Of a DNA stretch of 34,454 bases, positions 27,776 to 34,454 are shown piece by piece. Made by a program: the position numbers and the translations under genes. Position 1 is the stretch's first letter, and each line of letters opens with the position of its first letter. Origin of the DNA: Crocinitomicaceae bacterium (GTDB lineage Bacteria; Bacteroidota; Bacteroidia; Flavobacteriales_D; Crocinitomicaceae); contig JAKMFD010000006.1 in NCBI GenBank assembly GCA_022425625.1, forward strand, positions 1-34,454, given 5' to 3'. Below the pieces are notes generated by a model. It saw only the letters and a program-made list of their open reading frames with translations. It was not told the origin of the DNA and did not search any database.

Positions 27776-27799
27776 AAAAAGGTAGCCCCCAGTTCTACC
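27776..27799 (-). terminator. Weak hairpin with U-tract between TonB receptor and beta-helix genes
   Basis: The minus strand reads GGTAG, a 9-base loop, CTACC, then TTTTT. It lies 6 bp after the TonB receptor stop. The stem is only five pairs, so it is at most a partial terminator or an mRNA-stabilising hairpin that sets the receptor to beta-helix ratio. Confidence 0.45.
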
Positions 27800-27805
27800 A
27801 TTTTT

Positions 27806-30800
27806 TTAGAATCTATATCTTAATCCAAACTTGATTCTGTTTCCGAAATAATTCAAATTAAGTGGTAAGCGGTGTTCATTGTTATATATAACAAAACGTT
27901 CATCAACATAATTTGTAATGTTATTTGCATTAAGGAATAGTTCAAAGTTCTTATAAAATCTTTGTCTTAGACTGATATCTACTAGCTCAAGGTCATCTTT
28001 GAAGTTCTGTTTGAATGCAAGCCTGTCTCCGCCATCAGAAACAGTTACACCTTGACGGCGATAAGAAATTCTAGAACTAAAACCTTTATAATCCCAACCT
28101 ATGATCACATTTCCAATAAAATCAGGTTGAGATGGCATTTTATTTTCTCTAGTTGAATACTGATATCCAATAATATCTCTTGGGAAAAAACCAGAATTAT
28201 CAACTCCTATGACAACCTCTTTGAAATAAGGGTACTTGGTTTTAGAGTTTATAAAAGACAAGTTTAGATCAAAAACAAATCCTTTAAGTATTTTATTTTT
28301 CAAATAACTAAGATTCGTTTGAACAGAAAGTTCTACTCCATAAAAGACTGCTTTATCCGGATTATTTATAGGTAAATTAAAATATGATGAGTTGGTAACA
28401 AAATCAGAAGGGTAAGAATCAACAGCAGGAATGTTATTAAAGAAATCAGCTGGTGGGTTTACAATTCTGTCATGGCGTAGTGGAAAATAGTCATTGAGTA
28501 CAACTCGGCTGTCTTTGATGATTTTGTAAAAAGGATTAATTGTAATCAAACCTAATTTTGAATTAAAAGCTTCTATAGAAAAATCATAATTCCAAGCTGT
28601 TGAGGGTCTTAGTAATGGATTTTTTGAATCAATCTCAGTATTAGATTCATCAGAATCAATAATTATTCTTGGTGATAGGTTGTTATAATTGGGTCTAGAT
28701 ATACTTTTGTAAACAGCACCTCGAAGGGACAAGGTATTATTAAGCTTTAACTTCAAGTTTACTGATGGGAAAAAATGCTCATTCCTTCGTTCTGCCGAGA
28801 CAGGCCTAGGAATGCCACTAACTCCCGAAGTGTTAATACCATTTTGGACTATGGAATAGGAGGAAAAGGATGTATTTGCTACTTCAAATCTTACTCCAGG
28901 AACAATTAATAAAGAACCAATATTTAAGTCAAACATCATAAATGCTGCAAATAATTCCTCTTTGTTTGCATAATCATTTTTATAACTATTAAGACCTTGA
29001 AAATTGAACAACAATGGGTAATTTTCATACAAATCAGATTGCATATTTACCAGTTGATTAATATTGGGCGACCAACTTAGGTTGTATTCTCCATTTAAAA
29101 ATTCTGCAGGATTATAATTCTGATCTATAAAATTTGATGCAGGAATACCTTGAAGATCGCCAGCAGGCCATTCCATCCAAGGGAATAATTCTAATGAGAT
29201 GTTTCTTGGTCCGATTCCACTACCTGCTTGATATTGCACATATTGATAATTCGAATCACTGGATCTTTCTTTTTTTCTTAGTAAGCCACCAACGGAAAAA
29301 GTCCCATCTAATTCTAATGATTTAAAATTAAATGGAACTTTCCATTTAAGATCAATATTGTATGTATTATCATCAATTTTATCTTTAGCTAAATCATTAG
29401 TTACCAGCCTATTGTTCAGAATTTCAGTTTGACCATAAAGATTGAGTAATTCTTTAGGATCTCTAAAAACCAAGCTATTCTGATTAATAGTCTCTCCTGA
29501 AAGGTCTAATTCTTTAAATGGGAAAATTTTTCTTGTTGAGTCAGAACTTGTATTCGAATAAGATAATTTAACGCTTAGCTCTGTTTTAAAAAAACGAAAA
29601 TAACTTTCGAGCAAGTGGGTCGAAACATATTTATCATTGGCATTATCGGAGGCTTTTAATGAGAATGGATTTCTGGAATTTAGAAAATTAAAAATTTCTT
29701 CTCTTAAAATTTTATTGTTTGGATTAATGTTGATTAAGTTGAAAAGGGAAACATCAATAAAAGGACTTTTATAATCAAGAGTAAGGTTCCCTGCAATGCG
29801 TCTTCTAGTTGCATTACTTAAGCTCATGTGAACACCAGAAGTTCTTGAAATATAGCTTTGTTCTCCCGTTAGCTGGCCATTTTCATCTATTTCCTGAACA
29901 AGAATTGGATTGGTATATTGACCATTAAAATTATGAGATGAAACAAGTTTTTCCTCAAAAGAACCCTGAAACTTTACCCCAAATTTTTTATTAAAGAATC
30001 TAGCAGCACCACCAGCGGTAAATTTGGTGTCTCCAATTTTTGAAAATAAATTATTGTAACCGCCCTCATACATAGCATTAAACTGGGGCACATCTGCTGC
30101 CTTGGACAGTCTAAGATCAACTGTACCTCCAATGGCACTAGCCTCCATATCAGGTCGCAAAGTCTTTGAAACTTCAGCACCTGCAAACATTTCATTTTGC
30201 ATCATACTTAAGTCCACACTCCTGTCTGATGTATTATTTGAAGCTAACTTAACACCAGCTATAGTAATATTGTTCTTTTCAGGAGATACACCACGAATTA
30301 TTATTTTTTGGGCCTCACCAGAAGAACGTTGCAGTGATATTCCAGGTAAACGTCCAAGAGCCTCGGCTGTATTAGCATCGGGGAGTTCCTGCATTTTTTC
30401 AGCAGATACAAGGTTGACAATTTTATTTGAAGAAACTTGTTCTCGTATGGCAGCCATTTGTCCTCTTGCTTGAACCGAAACAACAACTTCATCCAATACA
30501 TTATCAGACACAAGACCAAAAGAATAATTAAACGGCCCATCGTCACTAATGATTATCTCTCTACGTACCTCTTTAAATCCTATGTAAGAAATTAATAAAG
30601 TGTAGGTGCCATTTGGCGCCTCAAAACGAAATATTCCATTATCGTCAGTGGTACCACCTATCGACAATTCATTAACAAAAACAGTAGCAAACGCAAGTTT
30701 CTCGTTAAAACTTGCATCTACAACATTGACAGTTATGTTTTGTGTTTGCTGAGCATTGAGTAAACTCCCAATAAAAAGGAATAATATAACGTAAGTAATT

Positions 30801-30826
30801 CTTAAAAACGAAAATGTTACTTTCAT
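27806..30826 (-). CDS. TonB-dependent receptor (SusD-independent type)
   Basis: This is an outer-membrane, energy-coupled importer of 1006 aa. In order: signal peptide (1-25, ending LLNAQ), a carboxypeptidase-regulatory-like domain (about 28-110, GTTDDNGIFRFEAPNGTYTL), a plug (about 115-235: EALGRLPGISLQRSSGEAQ, IIIRGVSPEKNNITIAG, DMEASAIGGTVDLRL), and a 22-strand-type barrel ending in RIKFGLRYRF with the terminal Phe needed for barrel insertion. The plug wording fits the Caulobacter/Xanthomonas-type carbohydrate receptors rather than SusC, and no susD gene follows. It should import oligosaccharides released by the surface enzymes. It has a near-perfect promoter and two operator-like palindromes upstream, implying strong induced expression. 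Confidence 0.88.
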   Translation of the reverse strand: MKVTFSFLRITYVILFLFIGSLLNAQQTQNITVNVVDASFNEKLAFATVFVNELSIGGTTDDNGIFRFEAPNGTYTLLISYIGFKEVRREIIISDDGPFNYSFGLVSDNVLDEVVVSVQARGQMAAIREQVSSNKIVNLVSAEKMQELPDANTAEALGRLPGISLQRSSGEAQKIIIRGVSPEKNNITIAGVKLASNNTSDRSVDLSMMQNEMFAGAEVSKTLRPDMEASAIGGTVDLRLSKAADVPQFNAMYEGGYNNLFSKIGDTKFTAGGAARFFNKKFGVKFQGSFEEKLVSSHNFNGQYTNPILVQEIDENGQLTGEQSYISRTSGVHMSLSNATRRRIAGNLTLDYKSPFIDVSLFNLININPNNKILREEIFNFLNSRNPFSLKASDNANDKYVSTHLLESYFRFFKTELSVKLSYSNTSSDSTRKIFPFKELDLSGETINQNSLVFRDPKELLNLYGQTEILNNRLVTNDLAKDKIDDNTYNIDLKWKVPFNFKSLELDGTFSVGGLLRKKERSSDSNYQYVQYQAGSGIGPRNISLELFPWMEWPAGDLQGIPASNFIDQNYNPAEFLNGEYNLSWSPNINQLVNMQSDLYENYPLLFNFQGLNSYKNDYANKEELFAAFMMFDLNIGSLLIVPGVRFEVANTSFSSYSIVQNGINTSGVSGIPRPVSAERRNEHFFPSVNLKLKLNNTLSLRGAVYKSISRPNYNNLSPRIIIDSDESNTEIDSKNPLLRPSTAWNYDFSIEAFNSKLGLITINPFYKIIKDSRVVLNDYFPLRHDRIVNPPADFFNNIPAVDSYPSDFVTNSSYFNLPINNPDKAVFYGVELSVQTNLSYLKNKILKGFVFDLNLSFINSKTKYPYFKEVVIGVDNSGFFPRDIIGYQYSTRENKMPSQPDFIGNVIIGWDYKGFSSRISYRRQGVTVSDGGDRLAFKQNFKDDLELVDISLRQRFYKNFELFLNANNITNYVDERFVIYNNEHRLPLNLNYFGNRIKFGLRYRF

Positions 30827-30842
30827 GCTAACTCGATTTTGC
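30827..30842. promoter_or_regulatory. Second operator-like palindrome abutting the TonB receptor start
   Basis: GCTAACTCGATTTTGC is an imperfect palindrome (12 of 16) centred on TCGA, with the GCTAAC arm and distal TTGC arm resembling the other sites. It directly touches the ATG of the TonB receptor. The receptor would then have two sites 33 bp apart (centre to centre about 32 bp, close to three DNA turns). Confidence 0.5.
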
Positions 30843-30857
30843 TAATCATTACAAAAA

Positions 30858-30875
30858 AACTAACACGTGTTAGTT
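30858..30875. promoter_or_regulatory. Primary LacI operator, perfect 18-bp palindrome
   Basis: AACTAACACGTGTTAGTT is an exact 18-bp inverted repeat with central CG, the classic form of a LacI/PurR operator. It starts about 7 bp downstream of the -7 element at 30883-30890, so it overlaps the predicted transcription start. The LacI-family gene lies just upstream (30954-31970) and is the obvious binding protein. Confidence 0.8.
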
Positions 30876-30882
30876 AATTATT

Positions 30883-30912
30883 CAAATTTATGTTTTTTTT
30901 TATAATTTGCAA
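30883..30912 (-). promoter_or_regulatory. Promoter of the TonB receptor unit
   Basis: The minus strand shows TTG (30910-30912), exactly 19 bases, then TAAATTTG (30883-30890), a perfect match to the Bacteroidota -33/-7 consensus TTG-N19-TAnnTTTG. The following operator palindrome covers the expected start site. Confidence 0.75.
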
Positions 30913-30953
30913 GAAATATAGTATTTTTTTTAAATTATCTTAAAAAGTAATCC

Positions 30954-31970
30954 TCATGAGCATGAATCTCTTAAAATAAGCTTCGAATCCAATTCCAAAT
31001 GTAAGGGGGCACTTGCTTCGTTTTTATTATCTATAGATTCCAACAACACATCTATGGCCGCTTTGCACATTTCATTTACAGGTTGTTTTATCGTGGTAAT
31101 GGAGGTCTCAAAAAGTCTAAAAACGGGGGTGTCATCAAAACTTACAACAGAAAGGTCATGAGGTATTTTCACACCCATATCTTTTAGTTTTTCCAATCCA
31201 GAAACACTAAGTTTATTTGTAGTAAATAGAATGCCATCTGCACCCTTTTGGACAACCTTCTCAACAGCACTTTTAACATCCTTTATTACATTACTAAACT
31301 TTAATTGTGCAATTAAAGTTTGGTTAACTGAAATATGATTATCAGAAAGCGCGTGCAGATATCCCATTGTTCTATCGTGCATGGTCGAAAGCTGGTTGTT
31401 CACATTGATAATAGCTATGTTTTTTCTATTGTTTTTTATCAAACGAATAGTTGCGTCGTAGGCAGCTTTATAATTATTGATGTTTACAGAATTTACTTTT
31501 GGGCTATCAATAGATCTATCAATTAAAACAAAAGGGATTTTTTGTGTGTGTAAAACTTCGATGAAGTCAACACAACCTACAGGAGGAACCAAAATAAGTC
31601 CATCAAGTCGACGGTTTATAAAATTCTCTAATTGCAGATTGAATTGTTTTTTGTCCTCATTTGAACTACTATACATTATATAATATCCTTTTTTAGAAGC
31701 TTCCTTTTCAAGGCGATATGCAATTTGAGAAAAAAAAGCATTTGAGATATCCGCAACAATCAATCCGATGGTGTAACTTTTTCCTGTCTTTAAGCTTTTT
31801 GCAATCGAGTTTGTCGTGTAGTTAATGCTTTTTACATACTCAAGCGTCCTATTAGTTAGCTCATCACTGATTCTCATTTCTTTAGATTTGCCATTAATAA
31901 TGAATGAAAGTGTTGATCTCGATATACCAAGATGATTTGCAATGTCTTTACTTGTAATTTTTTTATTCAT
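30954..31970 (-). CDS. LacI-family transcriptional regulator of the PUL
   Basis: This is a 338-aa repressor-type regulator. The N-terminal helix-turn-helix reads TSKDIANHLGISRSTLSFIINGK (residues 6-28), with the hinge helix near NSIAKSLKTGKS. A periplasmic-binding-protein-like effector domain follows (YTIGLIVADISNAFFSQIA, DGLILVPP, VVSFDDTPVF, TTIKQPVNEM). It probably senses a sugar or sugar phosphate from the imported glycan and releases operators of the type CTAACACGTGTTAG. It lies upstream of the TonB receptor in the same orientation. A -7-like TATTTTTG occurs at 32062-32069 on the minus strand, but no -33 TTG is at the right distance. Confidence 0.9.
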   Translation of the reverse strand: MNKKITSKDIANHLGISRSTLSFIINGKSKEMRISDELTNRTLEYVKSINYTTNSIAKSLKTGKSYTIGLIVADISNAFFSQIAYRLEKEASKKGYYIMYSSSNEDKKQFNLQLENFINRRLDGLILVPPVGCVDFIEVLHTQKIPFVLIDRSIDSPKVNSVNINNYKAAYDATIRLIKNNRKNIAIINVNNQLSTMHDRTMGYLHALSDNHISVNQTLIAQLKFSNVIKDVKSAVEKVVQKGADGILFTTNKLSVSGLEKLKDMGVKIPHDLSVVSFDDTPVFRLFETSITTIKQPVNEMCKAAIDVLLESIDNKNEASAPLHLELDSKLILRDSCS

Positions 31971-32108
31971 GAGGTCACTTATATAACAAATAGCAGCTTA
32001 AAGAATTAGAGTAGTGATTAACTGAAATATTTAACTCTTAGATTGTTTTTTTGTACAGATCCAAAAATATAAAAAATAATATATTTATTAATTGAGGAGA
32101 TATTATAC

Positions 32109-32137
32109 AACATTTCACACAAAAGTTGTGAAATGTT
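32109..32137. repeat. 11-bp inverted repeat upstream of the lacI-type gene
   Basis: AACATTTCACA and TGTGAAATGTT form a perfect 11-bp stem around a 7-base loop. No U-rich run follows on either strand, so it is not a convincing terminator. It lies about 140 bp upstream of the regulator start and could be a protein-binding dyad or an RNA hairpin. Around it, 31971-32250 is AT-rich and holds no gene I can support. Confidence 0.6.
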
Positions 32138-32250
32138 TAACACGAAAGCTAAGCTATGTAAATTAAGTTTTAATTCTCCATAAAGTTAGAACAATAGTAG
32201 GTTTGGGACTAGTCGAACCCGCAACCCATAAAGTTGTGGGTAATTTTATA

Positions 32251-32475
32251 TCAAAATTTAAATTCTAAAACTAATTTTACAACTTCAAAAACGTCTGAAC
32301 TATTACATGCTTGGGTCACGCAATCGGAGAACTGATTCACAGGGATTGGTTCTCCTTTTTTTATGTTTGAAATTTCTTTAGATAAAATCGAAATTGAGCC
32401 AAAATAGTGTTCACTTTTGGTGTTAAATATTCTAAGTGATGTATTTTCAATTTTGGCTTGCAACTCTTGAAACAA
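32251..32475 (-). CDS. Small orphan protein, unknown function, possibly a gene fragment
   Basis: The frame encodes 74 residues starting at a TTG (32473-32475), preceded in frame by TAA; there is no ATG and no signal peptide. The composition is soluble and mixed charge (SILSKEISNIKKGEPIPVNQFSDC). Part of it (32316-32420) recurs at 268-373 with mostly silent differences, which argues that the frame was once under coding selection. I do not recognise the family. Either a small real gene or the remnant of a larger one is possible. Confidence 0.4.
   Translation of the reverse strand: MFQELQAKIENTSLRIFNTKSEHYFGSISILSKEISNIKKGEPIPVNQFSDCVTQACNSSDVFEVVKLVLEFKF
32316..32420. repeat. Right copy of the 105-bp direct repeat flanking the PUL
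   Basis: This copy is about 92% identical to 268-373 and in the same orientation, with one base fewer. Here the minus frame is open through the small orphan protein. The two copies enclose about 32 kb containing the complete PUL. The stretch 32476-32617 beside it shows no gene. Confidence 0.8.
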
Positions 32476-32617
32476 AATTTATTTCGTATATATTTAAGCA
32501 TTAAACGTCGATGTGTAATCACAGTTCAACTTCATTGAGTCAAAAGAAAATCAATAATAGCAAAATTTAAAAGTGGTTAAATAAAACGTAATTTATCAAA
32601 TTGGGGATTTACGAAAT

Positions 32618-33979
32618 TTATTCAATGATAATCCGATGAACAAATTTATTACCACTTAATATTGTTTCTAATAAATAGACACCTTTGCTAATACTAGAGA
32701 CATCTATGCTGTTTGCATCCTTAACCGATTTCACAATTGCACCTGTTAGAGAATAAACATTAATTTGTTCAGCATTATTATTTATTCGAATAATGCTAGT
32801 AGCTGGATTTGGATAGAAAATAACTGATAATTCATTTTCATTTTTTACAGAAGCAGTAGTTTCAGAAATCACTACATTTCCTAATTGACTTTCATTTTGG
32901 GGGTTACCTGCGGGGCCGCGTACCATAAACCCATATTGAATGTAAGTGCCGAGATCTAAGTCACTTGCGGATACTTCTATCGTAAAAGATCCTGCTTGGG
33001 TTAGTTCATATGACTTAGCGTAAACAACATCCCATGATAGGTTAAAAGCTTTAACAAATGCCTCAACATAATATTGACTATCAATTGTGAAGGATTCTAC
33101 AGTACCGTTAAATTCTAAATTTTTCCCTTTAAGAGAATTATCTGTCACAAAAGTACTCGCTTCAAGATTTTCAAAATTAAACTCACCATCCTGATTGAAC
33201 CAATAGCTATTATTTAACTCATTTGCATAAATACTAAAATTAGGCTGTAACGTTAGAGAGGAACTAGAAACAGTTGATTTTAAATCACTAACGCCCCAAT
33301 TATCACCATTTCCTCCTACTCCGTTCCATGTCATATAACCTGCCCAATCGCTTTGATCTGCACTTAAAGGGGTAATTACATTTAATTCAGATTGGCTCGG
33401 CTGATCGGAGGCAACAACGGCTCCCAACGTATTTTCATCACTTGGGTTTGCAGCAGGACCACGAACTATAAATCCGTACTGGATATTAGCGCCTAGGCTT
33501 AAATTTGAAGAGGAGGCCTGAACAGAAAAGTTTCCAGTTTTAGATATGGCTACTACGTTTTCAAAAACAGTATTCCAACTTGTGTCAAAAACCTTTATAA
33601 AAGCACTTACAGTGTATAGGCTAGAAATTGTATAGGTTGAGATATGTCCATTAAATACTAAATCATTTCCTTGAAGAGAATTATCCGTTATAAACGTACT
33701 TGCTTCAAGACTTTCAAAATTACATTCTCCATTTTCATCAAACCAATAGCTATTATTCAACTCATTTGCATAAATGCTAAAATTAGGCTGTAACGTAACA
33801 GAGGAACTAGAAATAGTAGATTTTAAATCACTAACGCCCCAGTTATCACCATTTCCTCCTTCCCCATACCAAGTCATATAACCACCCCAGTCTGCTGGAT
33901 TAGCTGATGTCGGTGTGACATAATTTGTTTGAGAAAAACTGAAAAATGATATTAGAATAATAAAAATAATTGATTTCAT
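32618..33979 (-). CDS. T9SS-exported protein with two tandem beta-sandwich-like domains
   Basis: This is a 453-aa surface protein: signal peptide (MKSIIFIILISFFSFSQ), two repeats of about 181 residues (about 20-200 and 201-380), and a T9SS type A sorting domain (about 386-453, FYPNPATSIIRIN...SKGVYLLETI). Each repeat carries DWxGYMTW, NGDNWGVSDLKST, LTLQPNFSIYANELNNSYWF, EASTF and IQYGFxVRGPA. These tryptophan-rich modules resemble uncharacterised modules of marine Bacteroidota surface proteins linked to glycan use, so a carbohydrate-binding role is plausible but not shown. Parts of the repeats are almost identical at DNA level with an offset of 543 bp, indicating recent duplication. It lies outside the repeat-bounded PUL. 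Confidence 0.75.
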   Translation of the reverse strand: MKSIIFIILISFFSFSQTNYVTPTSANPADWGGYMTWYGEGGNGDNWGVSDLKSTISSSSVTLQPNFSIYANELNNSYWFDENGECNFESLEASTFITDNSLQGNDLVFNGHISTYTISSLYTVSAFIKVFDTSWNTVFENVVAISKTGNFSVQASSSNLSLGANIQYGFIVRGPAANPSDENTLGAVVASDQPSQSELNVITPLSADQSDWAGYMTWNGVGGNGDNWGVSDLKSTVSSSSLTLQPNFSIYANELNNSYWFNQDGEFNFENLEASTFVTDNSLKGKNLEFNGTVESFTIDSQYYVEAFVKAFNLSWDVVYAKSYELTQAGSFTIEVSASDLDLGTYIQYGFMVRGPAGNPQNESQLGNVVISETTASVKNENELSVIFYPNPATSIIRINNNAEQINVYSLTGAIVKSVKDANSIDVSSISKGVYLLETILSGNKFVHRIIIE

Positions 33980-34138
33980 TTATATGTAATTATGTTTATG
34001 TAAAGTTACCATTGGAACAAGTTGAAAATAAAAAAATAGCTATGCAAGTACCGTATAGAAAATTTAACTTTAACAAATTAAATTTAAATTAAAACAATTA
34101 CCTATTTTTTTAGATTAATTTTGATAAACTTCATTGGT

Positions 34139-34205
34139 TAGTTCAACTGGATAGAATAACAGATTTCGGCTCTGTTGGTTGGGGGTTCGAATCCTCTCTC
34201 CCTCA
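34139..34205 (+). tRNA. tRNA-Arg(TCG) remnant lacking the 5' acceptor strand
   Basis: From position 8 onward the tRNA is complete. The D-stem is GTTC/GAAT, the anticodon stem ACAGA/TCTGT has loop TTTCGGC (anticodon TCG, codon CGA), the variable loop is TGGTT, the T-arm is GGGGG-TTCGAAT-CCTCT, and the 3' acceptor strand is CTCCCTC plus A. The 5' strand should be GAGGGAG, but 34132-34138 is CATTGGT, giving only about three of seven pairs. It is therefore probably non-functional, most likely an attachment-site copy or a rearranged end. Confidence 0.7.
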
Positions 34206-34210
34206 CGAAT

Positions 34211-34252
34211 AAATCAAAAGCAAGCAAAATCATAAAGCTTGCTTTTTTGATT
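34211..34252. terminator. Intrinsic terminator after the tRNA remnant, possibly bidirectional
   Basis: AAAAGCAAGC (34216-34225) pairs with GCTTGCTTTT (34237-34246) around an 11-base loop. It is followed by more T on the plus strand and by A/T-rich sequence on the minus strand. It can end the tRNA transcript and also serve the convergent gene at 34331-34454. Confidence 0.7.
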
Positions 34253-34330
34253 TTGAGAGATTTTGATTTTCAAAGCGGAGCTTTGTTAGGATCACGTGCT
34301 AATTTTTACTTGCATACTTTGAATACCAGT

Positions 34331-34454
34331 TTAAGGTACAGATACTACCGTTCTAAACCCAGTATGCATACTTCCTGTGTCTGGTGTGGTTTTCATCCGC
34401 ATACTGTTTCGGTATCCACTGCAATAACTGTCATGACATAAAAAACTACCGCCT
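34331..34454 (-). CDS. Formylglycine-generating enzyme (sulfatase maturase), C-terminal 40 residues
   Basis: The minus strand at the right edge encodes the end of an FGE-sulfatase-domain protein and stops with TAA at 34331-34333. GGSFLCHDSYCSGYR has the same spacing as the human SUMF1 active site (GGSYMCHRSYCYRYR), so both catalytic cysteines are present. TPDTGS and GFRTV complete the conserved C-terminus. FGE oxidises the Cys of CxPxR motifs to formylglycine in newly made sulfatases, so it can activate the six Cys-type sulfatases in this window. The rest of the gene lies beyond the window, upstream on this strand. Confidence 0.85.
   Translation of the reverse strand, partial: GGSFLCHDSYCSGYRNSMRMKTTPDTGSMHTGFRTVVSVP

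Noticed and set aside
30102-30473. 123-codon open frame on the plus strand
   Set aside because: It is antisense to the plug region of the TonB receptor, whose domain motifs are unmistakable; low-complexity composition and no known motif.
27806-30826. SusC/RagA assignment with a missing SusD
   Set aside because: The plug wording matches the SusD-independent receptor type, and no SusD-like gene is adjacent; calling it SusC would mislead.
34175-34441. 88-codon open frame on the plus strand
   Set aside because: It begins inside the tRNA remnant, runs through the terminator and lies antisense to the FGE C-terminus, so it is spurious.
1-34454. CRISPR arrays, rRNA genes, complete transposases or integrases
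   Set aside because: No spaced short repeats, ribosomal RNA stretches or recombinase motifs were seen on either strand.

Overview
The window is AT-rich DNA from a member of the Bacteroidota, most likely a marine flavobacterium. The evidence is type IX secretion (T9SS) C-terminal sorting domains, a CarbopepD-plug-barrel TonB receptor, Bacteroidota-type promoters (TTG-N19-TAnnTTTG) and many Cys-type sulfatases. Nearly everything reads on the minus strand. The core (about 1.7-32.0 kb) is one polysaccharide utilization locus (PUL). Its backbone enzymes are a GH26 endo-beta-mannanase and a GH2 beta-mannosidase. It also has six S1 sulfatases and a SASA-type O-acetylesterase. I infer a sulfated, probably acetylated, beta-mannan-type algal glycan. 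There is no SusD: uptake appears to use a 1006-aa TonB receptor with an adjacent T9SS-exported beta-helix protein.

Layout in transcription order (right to left): LacI regulator (31970-30954); TonB receptor and beta-helix protein (30826-25931); a terminator-like hairpin; FucP-type MFS, ROK kinase, SIS isomerase, SASA esterase, sulfatases O and N, then sulfatase M behind its own candidate promoter, then a sugar isomerase/epimerase (25855-15580). The second block is sulfatase K, GH26, TalC transaldolase, GlpD, GlpK (15478-9193). The third is a GPH symporter, sulfatases E and D, and GH2 (9062-1696). Palindromic sites of the type GCTAACACGTGTTAGC lie in front of the TonB receptor (two copies), the second block and the third block. 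They look like operators of the local LacI protein and tie the three units into one regulon.

Proposed flow (inference): the surface mannanase and sulfatases shorten and desulfate the glycan, and the TonB receptor imports oligosaccharides. Periplasmic sulfatases, esterase and beta-mannosidase finish it, and the two symporters bring sugars into the cytoplasm. The ROK kinase and SIS isomerase feed fructose-6-phosphate, and TalC, GlpD and GlpK handle C3 and pentose-phosphate carbon. All six sulfatases need formylglycine activation. The C-terminus of a formylglycine-generating enzyme with both catalytic cysteines runs off the right edge.

Both flanks look like recombination scars. On the left are a GH10 xylanase fragment, a PETase-like polyester hydrolase separated from its T9SS domain by one in-frame stop, and a second orphan T9SS domain. 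On the right are a small orphan ORF, a two-domain T9SS protein and a tRNA-Arg(TCG) lacking its 5' acceptor strand. A 105-bp direct repeat (about 92% identical) occurs on both sides, near 0.3 and 32.4 kb, and encloses the whole PUL.
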